Positions 54,743 to 62,213 of a stretch of DNA of 64,000 nucleotides are shown here, piece by piece; the first letter of the stretch is position 1, and each line of letters opens with the position of its first letter. Source of the stretch: Aequorivita marisscotiae (GTDB taxonomy: Bacteria; Bacteroidota; Bacteroidia; Flavobacteriales; Flavobacteriaceae); assembly GCF_029814825.1 (NCBI RefSeq), contig NZ_CP122379.1, positions 2,604,001 through 2,668,000 of the forward strand, in the 5' to 3' direction. A program made the position numbers and the translations under genes. The notes beneath the pieces are model-generated. The model was not told the origin of the DNA. It saw only the letters and a list, made by a program, of their open reading frames with translations, and did no database searches.

Positions 54743-55232
54743 GTTGTTTATTTTTTTGTTTGTGTGAAGATACTGCTTTGAAGGGTTAGACAATAATTTT
54801 AAAATGACTTTAGTAAAAGTTTAATACTAATGCTGCCAATTGCAAAAAATATTCACAATTTTTTCAATTGAAGTTACGATCAATTAAAGTTTTTAAAGGG
54901 CTATCTGTTTTTTAATCAATTTGTTGTAACTTTAAAAGCACTTCTTTAGTTTTTCTAATATGAAAAGTATTTACATTAAAAATATAACTACTTTCTTATA
55001 CTATTTGTACCATTATATTAGCACAACTACCACACTATTTACAGAAGTAATTATGAGGCAAAACTTTCCAAGGAACTATCGCAAAATTCGAGATGGTGGG
55101 TGTATTATAATTTTTTGGACTTTGGGAATCTTTTCATTTACGTCTATAATTTCAAACTATTTTCTAACGTATATACAAGTTAACCTGAACTAAATATTCT
55201 TAAGCAGATACCTAACCAAAAAATACAGCCAG
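54743..55232. other. 490-base gap with one doubtful small ORF
   Basis: The gap between the YtxH-like gene and the EF-G paralogue has a -7-like TAACTTTA at 54927-54934 and a 77-codon ORF at 54960-55193. A more conservative start at 55053 would give 46 residues with one hydrophobic stretch. The ORF looks membrane-protein-like but I see no conserved motif, so I do not call it as a gene with confidence. No RNA or repeat is evident. Confidence 0.3.
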
Positions 55233-57335
55233 ATGAAAATATACGACGAAAAGCACATAAAAAACGTAGTATTTGTGGGTGCTCACAATAGCGGAAAAAC
55301 CACCCTCGCAGAAACCATGCTTTTTGAAGCGGGACTGTTAAACAGACGCGGTACAGTTGAAACCAAAAATACCGTTTCGGACTACCACGACATTGAACAC
55401 GAAAGAGGCAACTCTATTTACGCCACCCCGTTACACACCGAATGGCGCAATTTTAAAATCAATATAATAGACACTCCAGGTTTGGATGATTTTATTGGAG
55501 AAATAATTTCCTCCATCCGTGTTTCAGATACAATTGTGACTGTTCTGAATGCTCAATATGGTGTAGAAGTGGGCACGGAAATTATTTGGAATTACATTGA
55601 TAAATACCATAAATCTACAATTTTTGTAATAAATCAAATAGACCACATTAATGCTGCCTTTGAGGAGAGTTTTAACAGTATAAAAAACTTAGTTGGCAAT
55701 AATGCGGTGAAAATTCAATACCCCTTAGTTGTAGAGGGAGCACAATGTATTGTAGATGTTTTAAAAATGAAGATGTATAAATTTTCTGCGGAAGGAGGGA
55801 AGCCCGAAAAGCTCGAAATTCCAAAAGACCAAAAACTATTGGCTAAACAACTTAACAACGAACTAATAGAAAAAGCTGCAGAAAATGATGAAACATTAAT
55901 GGAGCTTTTTTTTGAAAAAGGAACTTTGAACGAAGACGAAATGCGGATAGGGATCAAAGCGGGTATGCTAAATCAGGAACTTTTCCCCGTTTTTTGTGTT
56001 TCGGCTTTAAACGATATGGGAACGGGAAGGTTAATGGGATTTATAGATAATGTAGCCCCAGCGGCCGCCGATTTAAAGCCCGAGCAAAGCACGGAAGGAA
56101 AAGAGATAGTAGCCAATAAAGAAGGCCCTACCGCATTGTTCGTTTTTAAAACAGTGTATCAACCCAATTTAGGACAAATTACCTTCTTTAAAGTCATGCG
56201 TGGCGAAGTACGGTTAAATGACAAACTTACAAATTCGAGAAATGATGAAACCGAAGTGATAAACCAACTCTTTATAATGGATGGAAAGGAGCGGCAACCC
56301 GTGACCAAATTAACCGTTGGCGATCTTGGTGCAACGCTAAAGTTGAAATATACAGAAACAAACGATACACTTTCTTCGCAAAATGACACCATTGAAATTA
56401 AGCCTATTAAATTTCCGCAGCCGCGATTAAAAAAAGCTATTTCGGCAGTGAGTACAAAAGATGAAGAAAAACTCAGCGAAACGTTGAAGAAAATTCACAG
56501 TCAGGATCCCACCGTTGTAATTACATATTCCTCTGAAGCAAAGCAGCTATTTATTTCTTGTCAAGGTGATCTTCATTTGGCTACGATAGATTGGACATTA
56601 AAAAATATTTACGGCGTGGAAGCGCAGTTTAATAAACCCAAAATTGCTTTTCGCGAAACCATCCAACGATCCTCAACTTCAAATTACCGTCATAAAAAGC
56701 AATCTGGAGGTTCCGGACAATTTGCAGAGGTTCATTTAAAAGTTGAACCGTGGTTTGAGGGTATAGACGAACCACAAGGTTTTAATTTAAGAGGAAAAGA
56801 GGAAATAGATCTTCCGTGGGGCGGAAAGTTGGTTTTTTACAATTGTATTGTGGGCGGGGTAATAGATCAGCGATATTTGCCTTCAATTATGAAAGGTGTC
56901 CTGGAAGTGATGGAATCTGGTCCGTTGGTAAATTCTTACATTCGCGATGTGCGCGTACTCGTTTTTGACGGTAAGATGCACGCTGTAGATTCTAATGATA
57001 TTTCGTTTAAAATTGCCGGGGCGCATGCTTTTAAAGAAGCGTTTTTAAACGCCAATCCAAAGTTATTGGAACCAGTGCTGGAACTTACGGTAAAAGTTCC
57101 GGAAGAAATGGTAGGTAATGTAATGACCGATTTGCAAGCGCGCCGGTCTATGATTCAAGGAATTGAAAGCAACAACAACTATCAAATTTTGAAGTGCTTA
57201 ACTCCAGAAGCGGAATTATATGGATTTTCAACAGACTTGCGCTCTTTAACACAAGGAAGAGCTACTTTTAAATCTACCTTTGCATCATATCAGCCCGTTC
57301 CATCAAATGTTCAAAAGGAAATGGTTAATCGCTAA
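55233..57335 (+). CDS. Elongation factor G-like paralogue with degenerate GTPase site
   Basis: The 700-residue protein has EF-G domains I-V. The P-loop is GAHNSGKTT (16-24), switch I keeps the HERG motif (57-59 region), switch II reads DTPGLDDF (80-87) with Leu in place of the catalytic His of DTPGHVDF, and the base-recognition motif reads NQID (134-137) in place of NKxD. The later domains, including FRETIQ and DLHLATIDWTLKN segments, are intact. In Bacteroides thetaiotaomicron an EF-G paralogue working without GTP hydrolysis has been described; this protein may be its relative. It lies 30 bases upstream of VF530. Confidence 0.85.
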   Translation: MKIYDEKHIKNVVFVGAHNSGKTTLAETMLFEAGLLNRRGTVETKNTVSDYHDIEHERGNSIYATPLHTEWRNFKINIIDTPGLDDFIGEIISSIRVSDTIVTVLNAQYGVEVGTEIIWNYIDKYHKSTIFVINQIDHINAAFEESFNSIKNLVGNNAVKIQYPLVVEGAQCIVDVLKMKMYKFSAEGGKPEKLEIPKDQKLLAKQLNNELIEKAAENDETLMELFFEKGTLNEDEMRIGIKAGMLNQELFPVFCVSALNDMGTGRLMGFIDNVAPAAADLKPEQSTEGKEIVANKEGPTALFVFKTVYQPNLGQITFFKVMRGEVRLNDKLTNSRNDETEVINQLFIMDGKERQPVTKLTVGDLGATLKLKYTETNDTLSSQNDTIEIKPIKFPQPRLKKAISAVSTKDEEKLSETLKKIHSQDPTVVITYSSEAKQLFISCQGDLHLATIDWTLKNIYGVEAQFNKPKIAFRETIQRSSTSNYRHKKQSGGSGQFAEVHLKVEPWFEGIDEPQGFNLRGKEEIDLPWGGKLVFYNCIVGGVIDQRYLPSIMKGVLEVMESGPLVNSYIRDVRVLVFDGKMHAVDSNDISFKIAGAHAFKEAFLNANPKLLEPVLELTVKVPEEMVGNVMTDLQARRSMIQGIESNNNYQILKCLTPEAELYGFSTDLRSLTQGRATFKSTFASYQPVPSNVQKEMVNR

Positions 57336-57365
57336 AAAAGCAGGGTGTAAATTAAATAAACAATT

Positions 57366-57595
57366 ATGAGTAACGAACAACCCAACAATCCATTGCACGG
57401 TATAAAACTGGCTGACATAGTAACATTTTTAGTTGAATATTACGGTTGGGAAGCGTTGGGCGAAAAGATTAAAATTAATTCATTTAACAGCAATCCATCC
57501 ATAAAGTCTAGTTTAAAATTTCTTCGAAAACACCTTGGGCGCGAGAAAAAGTAGAGCAACTTTACTTAAAGACAAAGTTGAAAAAGACGCCCTAA
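57366..57595 (+). pseudogene. VF530-family protein, frameshifted
   Basis: The ORF starts [32 protein letters not shown], typical of the small DNA-binding VF530 family (~70 residues). The zero frame ends at 57554 after ...[11 protein letters not shown]. Shifting to the -1 frame at the AAAA run (57527-57530) instead restores the family end [14 protein letters not shown] and continues to a stop at 57593. One missing A is thus enough to explain the break: a sequencing error, a real mutation, or slippage on the Lys codon. Function of the family is not established. Confidence 0.6.
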
Positions 57596-57648
57596 TGGGC
57601 TTTCAAAATAAAATTCTTGAATATCCTTTTAAAACCTACAAAAGGGTG

Positions 57649-57656
57649 TATTTTTG
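57649..57656 (+). promoter_or_regulatory. -7 element (TATTTTTG) of the SF2 helicase gene
   Basis: Exact match to TAnnTTTG, 24 bases upstream of the ATG at 57680. No clear -33 TTG at standard distance. Confidence 0.5.
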
Positions 57657-57679
57657 CAATCCCGCAAAACTAAAATTCT

Positions 57680-59233
57680 ATGACCGATATTCAAGACGCT
57701 GTTCAAGAAAAAAAGACTGATAAAGAACTGTATAGCTACCAAAAAGGAGCAATAGACCAGATTTTTGAGAAGTTTGAAACTGCGCCAGACGATTACCATT
57801 TGCTATATCAGCTACCAACGGGTGGCGGAAAAACGGTTATTTTTTCTGAAATAGTACGTCAGTATTTAAAGCATCACAACAAAAAGGTACTGGTTATGAC
57901 CCACCGGGTTGAACTTTGCAAGCAAACTTCGGAAATGCTAACAAGCTTTGGGGTGGTTAACAAGGTGGTAAATAGCACGGCAAATCTTTCTGATCAGGCT
58001 AAGTACAGTTGTTTTGTGGCAATGGTAGAAACCTTGAACAATCGTTTAAACGACGATAAGTTGGATATTTCGGACATTGGATTGGTAATTATTGATGAAG
58101 CACATTACAATTCGTTTACCAAACTTTTCAAATTTTTTGAAAAATCCTTTATTTTAGGAGTTACCGCAACGCCTTTAAGCTCTAATAGAAGTCTTCCTAT
58201 GAAAGACAATTATCAGGAATTGATCGTAGGCGAAAGTATAGAATCGTTAATTGAAAATGAGTTTTTGGCCGAAGTTGAAGTATTTCAATATAACATGGGG
58301 CTCACTTCATTAGAAATTGGATCCAATGGCGATTATACCGTTAAATCATCAGACGATTTATATTCGGGCGTGGGAATGTTGGACCAATTGTTACAAGCCT
58401 ATTTAACGCACTCTAAAGGTAAGAAAACCTTGATTTTTAATAATGGTATTAATACCTCTATACAAGTGTATTACCACTTAAGAGCCGAAGGTTTGCCAGT
58501 AATGCATTTAGATAATACAGCTTCAAAAAAGGAACGTAAACAAATTTTGCGTTGGTTTAAAGAAACCCCGGACGCCATTTTAACATCAGTTAGTATTCTA
58601 ACTACTGGATTTGATGAACCTACGATTGATACTATAATTTTAAACAGAGCAACCCGTTCGTTAACTTTATATTTTCAGATGATTGGTCGCGGTTCGCGAA
58701 TTTTAAACAATAAGTCGAAGTTTTCTGTTATCGATTTAGGAAACAACTATCAGCGTTTTGGCCCTTGGGAAGCGCCATTGGATTGGCAGGCTATTTTCCG
58801 TTCGCCAGATTATTATATGGATAGGCTAATGAGTGATGACGAACTGGAAAGTCATTTTAGATATGAAATGCCAGACGAACTCAGAGCCGAATTCGCAAAA
58901 AGTAAAGAAGTTTATTTCGATATTAAAAAAACATATACCGAAGCAACCTTTAAAGGCGAATCGTCTAAAGTAGTGCTAGAACGTTCTATTGCGCAGCACG
59001 CGCATATTTGTATAGAAAACAGCGAAGATGTTTATGATGCTTTGGGCCTTGCAAAAATGTTAAACGACGATATTGACCATCGTATTGAAAAATACTCACA
59101 GTGCATTAGTAAAAGCACCCATAATTTTATTAGCTGGCTTAAAGACGACTACCGACTAAAACTGCGTAGTTACATTCGCGAAAATTTTGACGCCGTTTTT
59201 GAAGAAATTAACGGATTTCCACCTGAAGACTAA
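57680..59233 (+). CDS. SF2 DEAD/DEAH-box helicase, RadD-like
   Basis: The 517-residue protein has helicase motifs I (QLPTGGGKT, about 44-52), II (IIDEAH, about 137-142), III (TATP-type TATPLSS) and VI (QMIGRGSRI), with a Res-type layout. The C-terminal part has no recognised domain but is rich in acidic residues. Similar bacterial proteins are RadD-like repair helicases or restriction-type subunits without a partner. No methylase or specificity gene lies nearby, so a repair or RNA role is more likely. Confidence 0.85.
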   Translation: MTDIQDAVQEKKTDKELYSYQKGAIDQIFEKFETAPDDYHLLYQLPTGGGKTVIFSEIVRQYLKHHNKKVLVMTHRVELCKQTSEMLTSFGVVNKVVNSTANLSDQAKYSCFVAMVETLNNRLNDDKLDISDIGLVIIDEAHYNSFTKLFKFFEKSFILGVTATPLSSNRSLPMKDNYQELIVGESIESLIENEFLAEVEVFQYNMGLTSLEIGSNGDYTVKSSDDLYSGVGMLDQLLQAYLTHSKGKKTLIFNNGINTSIQVYYHLRAEGLPVMHLDNTASKKERKQILRWFKETPDAILTSVSILTTGFDEPTIDTIILNRATRSLTLYFQMIGRGSRILNNKSKFSVIDLGNNYQRFGPWEAPLDWQAIFRSPDYYMDRLMSDDELESHFRYEMPDELRAEFAKSKEVYFDIKKTYTEATFKGESSKVVLERSIAQHAHICIENSEDVYDALGLAKMLNDDIDHRIEKYSQCISKSTHNFISWLKDDYRLKLRSYIRENFDAVFEEINGFPPED

Positions 59234-59292
59234 TAATTTTTTTCCTGAAAAATTCTTTTAAATTGAAAACAATAGGTAGGTATTAGGTCTAC

Positions 59293-59319
59293 TTGTCTTC
59301 ACAATATTACTTATCTTTA
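59293..59319 (+). promoter_or_regulatory. Candidate promoter (TTG-N16-TATCTTTA)
   Basis: TTG at 59293-59295 and TATCTTTA at 59312-59319, one mismatch from the -7 consensus. It would give a leader of about 130 bases before the ATG at 59460, including the hairpin at 59409-59428. Confidence 0.4.
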
Positions 59320-59408
59320 GTGTCGAAGCACAATTGCTTTGATTGATTGTTGATTTTACACCTCACTATTTACTTCGCATAGATAAAAGGCTCAATAGTT
59401 TTTAGTAT

Positions 59409-59428
59409 CCGAATTTGTTCGAATTCGG
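59409..59428 (+). promoter_or_regulatory. Leader hairpin of the peptidoglycan-binding gene
   Basis: CCGAATT (59409-59415) and AATTCGG (59422-59428) form a perfect 7-bp stem with loop TGTTCG, followed by TTTTG. It lies 31 bases before the start codon; it could be a weak terminator or a translational control element. Confidence 0.35.
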
Positions 59429-59459
59429 TTTTGATTAATCGTTAATTAAAACAACTATT

Positions 59460-60701
59460 ATGAGCGTATTTTCACTTGGCAGCTGCGATATTGGTAAGAT
59501 TCCTGCAAACCGTAAACAATTTCTAAAACCATATCATAAAGACGGACTTACTGCTCGGGCGGTTTCCTTTCGCGACGATGATAGAACCACTTGGCGCTCA
59601 TTTAGAGAAGGACAAGCTAACGATGTGGCTGAGCTTCAAGAATTTTTATTTAAGGCAGGCTTTATGCCCAGAGGGGTTATTGATGGTATATTTGACTATG
59701 TAACTCAAGCGGCTGCGCGTTTGTTTCAGGAATATATTCGCACTATAGATCCAGACGGTGACCCAAGTATGGTACCCGATGGTATAGTTGGTACTATAAC
59801 TATGAAACATGTGGAACGATGGAAGAGTCAAGGTATAGTAGCAGACTGGGATACTTCCAAAGCTCAAAATCCTTCAAAGGAATACGGTGATTGGATAAAA
59901 CTTTTGAATAAATCAAAGGAGCATTATAAAGCTAATCCGGGCCCAATTATGAAAGCAGTAAATGCTTTCGGAAATACGCATTCAACAATTAAAGCTCCCG
60001 ATTGGAATTTTGCCACAGACGAAATTCACTTAATTGGAATTCGCCGTAAACAAGACAAATCTGAAGCAAATAGACGTGCAAACGACGATTTGTTCGTGCT
60101 ATTATTAAATGGATTGGTTTTTAAGTTTTGGGGTTCAACAGACCCGAGTAAAAATATGGTAGGCACTAGGAGAAATGCTCCCTTTCTAGTGGAAGGTCAA
60201 CATAAATACCGTTTTGGATGGCATAAAATTTCAGTAGAGAAAAAGATTTACCGAGCCTTAAAACCCTACGATCCAGCTGGGGTAATAATTCTTCGTGATT
60301 TAAACAGAGATCACGCATTAACACCGCACGACCTTACAGTAGCGGGAAGTAATAGCTTAGAGTTAAACAACAGTATAAATATCCATTGGTCTGGTATGGG
60401 GCAATCTAATTGGTCTGCAGGCTGCCAAGTAATTGTTGGTAAAAATTACATAAACAATAAAAATGAGTTGGTGGACTGTTCAAAATTTGCTTCAACAGCT
60501 TATAGCCAACTTAATAGCGCCTCTAAAAAAACGAAAGGGGCATATAACGTATTGGCAGATTTAATTGTTTGCTATTCAAAACCTGGGGTAGATTACGTTT
60601 TATATACTTTGGGTAGAGAAGAGTCATTAGATTTGGATGCCAATTTTGGATCCAATTACGCTATCAGCGCTTTAAGAAAGATGAATCCCAGTGCTATTTA
60701 A
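59460..60701 (+). CDS. Peptidoglycan-binding protein with an L,D-transpeptidase-like His/Cys motif
   Basis: The 413-residue protein has an N-terminal peptidoglycan-binding-1-like domain (about 50-122). The C-terminal region (about 185-345) includes H309 and S319-A-G-C322, spaced like the His and Cys of YkuD-type L,D-transpeptidases (H...SxGC). No signal peptide or membrane helix is visible at the start (MSVFSLGSCDIG). If it acts on peptidoglycan, it must be exported by another route, act after lysis, or be a cytosolic toxin or sensor. No known family was assigned with confidence. Confidence 0.6.
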   Translation: MSVFSLGSCDIGKIPANRKQFLKPYHKDGLTARAVSFRDDDRTTWRSFREGQANDVAELQEFLFKAGFMPRGVIDGIFDYVTQAAARLFQEYIRTIDPDGDPSMVPDGIVGTITMKHVERWKSQGIVADWDTSKAQNPSKEYGDWIKLLNKSKEHYKANPGPIMKAVNAFGNTHSTIKAPDWNFATDEIHLIGIRRKQDKSEANRRANDDLFVLLLNGLVFKFWGSTDPSKNMVGTRRNAPFLVEGQHKYRFGWHKISVEKKIYRALKPYDPAGVIILRDLNRDHALTPHDLTVAGSNSLELNNSINIHWSGMGQSNWSAGCQVIVGKNYINNKNELVDCSKFASTAYSQLNSASKKTKGAYNVLADLIVCYSKPGVDYVLYTLGREESLDLDANFGSNYAISALRKMNPSAI

Positions 60702-60832
60702 ATTTATTTTAGTTTTCTAATTTTATAGTTATAAGCCATAAATGCGTTTATGTGTATAGCTTTAATTATAAAAAATGAAGGTTTCAATTTGCTTATAAAG
60801 ATATAAAAGTGAATTATTCGTGCTCGAAACGC

Positions 60833-60840
60833 TACTTTTG
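60833..60840 (+). promoter_or_regulatory. -7 element (TACTTTTG) of the DEAD-box gene
   Basis: Exact TAnnTTTG match, 19 bases upstream of the ATG at 60859. Confidence 0.5.
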
Positions 60841-60858
60841 CAGAAAATAGAATAAAAC

Positions 60859-62205
60859 ATGGAGTCATTTAACGAGCTTAATATTTCCAAACAACTGCAA
60901 TATGCAATTGCCGATTTGGGCTTTGAGAAGCCAACACCTATACAGGCTGAGTCTTTTTCAGTTATTATGTCGGGTACAGATATGGTTGGGATTGCCCAAA
61001 CTGGAACTGGGAAGACGTTTGCGTATATGCTCCCGATTCTGCAAGATTTAAAATTTTCAAAACAGTTACAGCCAAGGGTTTTAGTTTTAGTACCCACGCG
61101 CGAACTGGTGCTCCAGGTAGTAGAAGAAATTGAAAAGTTTGGCAAATATTCATCTGTTCGGGTTTTGGGAATTTATGGCGGTACCAATATCAATAAACAA
61201 AAACAAGCCGCCGCAGAAGGTGCCGATATTGTCGTGGCTACTCCAGGGCGTTTATACGATTTAATTATTAGCAGGGCCATACCCTTAAAAATGGTTAAGA
61301 AAGTAGTAATTGATGAAGTAGATGTAATGTTGGATTTGGGATTTCGTTTTCAGCTTACGAATATTTTGGAGCTTCTGCCAAACAAAAGGCAGAATATTAT
61401 GTTTTCTGCAACCATGACCGATGATGTAAATGTTTTTATCCACGATTTTTTTATTTCACCAACAACCGTTTCCGTGGCGGTGAGTGGTACGCCTTTGGAG
61501 AATATTTCGCAGTATGCGTATAAGGTCAAAAACTTTTATACCAAAGCAAATTTGTTGAAGCATTTACTTTTAAATGATAGCGATTTCAAAAAAGTGCTCG
61601 TTTTTGTGCCGAATAAAAAGAGCGCCGATTTACTTTTCGATTTTTTAGATGAGTACTTTGGAAGTGAAGTTGCTGTAATCCATTCAAATAAAACTCAGAA
61701 TTACAGAATTCGTTCTATTGAAAATTTCAATTCTGAAAAAACGCGAATTCTGGTAACTACCGATGTAATGGCACGTGGATTGGATTTAGACCAAATTAGC
61801 CATGTAATAAATTTTGATACGCCAAATTTTCCTGAAAATTATATGCACCGTATAGGCCGTACTGGTAGGTCAGAGCAGGAGGGAACGGCTATTTTGTTTT
61901 ATACCGAAAAGGAAGAAGCAGCCAAAGTTGCCATTGAAAAATTAATGGATCTTAAAATTAAGGAGTTGGAATTTCCTAAAGAAGTTGAAATTTCTGAAAA
62001 ACTTACATACGAAGAGCAGCCTCAAGTTGTAGAAATAAACAACCCCATTAATGTTGAAGAAGTTGGTCCGGCTTTTCATGAAAAAAAGGAGAAAAACAAG
62101 AAAGAAAACCAAGGTGGATCGTATAAGCGTACTATAAAACAAAAATATAAAAAACCAAAAACCCGTGGCGATAAAAACTACAACAAGCGTAAAAAGGGAC
62201 GTTAA
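60859..62205 (+). CDS. DEAD-box ATP-dependent RNA helicase
   Basis: The 448-residue protein has the Q motif (GFEKPTPIQAESF, 21-33), motif I AQTGTGKT (46-53), Ia PTRELVLQ (79-86), motif II in the variant form DEVD (152-155), SAT, and motif VI HRIGRTGR. The C-terminal tail (about 390-448) is Lys/Arg-rich and may bind RNA, as in RhlE/CsdA-type helicases. It probably helps rRNA processing or cold-shock RNA handling. DEVD in place of DEAD is accepted in active family members. The stop of the next gene is 8 bases away on the other strand. Confidence 0.93.
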   Translation: MESFNELNISKQLQYAIADLGFEKPTPIQAESFSVIMSGTDMVGIAQTGTGKTFAYMLPILQDLKFSKQLQPRVLVLVPTRELVLQVVEEIEKFGKYSSVRVLGIYGGTNINKQKQAAAEGADIVVATPGRLYDLIISRAIPLKMVKKVVIDEVDVMLDLGFRFQLTNILELLPNKRQNIMFSATMTDDVNVFIHDFFISPTTVSVAVSGTPLENISQYAYKVKNFYTKANLLKHLLLNDSDFKKVLVFVPNKKSADLLFDFLDEYFGSEVAVIHSNKTQNYRIRSIENFNSEKTRILVTTDVMARGLDLDQISHVINFDTPNFPENYMHRIGRTGRSEQEGTAILFYTEKEEAAKVAIEKLMDLKIKELEFPKEVEISEKLTYEEQPQVVEINNPINVEEVGPAFHEKKEKNKKENQGGSYKRTIKQKYKKPKTRGDKNYNKRKKGR

Positions 62206-62213
62206 CTTGGGGG

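Noticed and set aside
54960..55193. 77-codon ORF upstream of the EF-G paralogue
   Set aside because: Hydrophobic but without a conserved motif or convincing start; kept only as a note in the gap description.
57535..57720. Plus-strand ORF between VF530 and the SF2 helicase
   Set aside because: Overlaps the frameshifted VF530 tail and the helicase start; explained by the frameshift.
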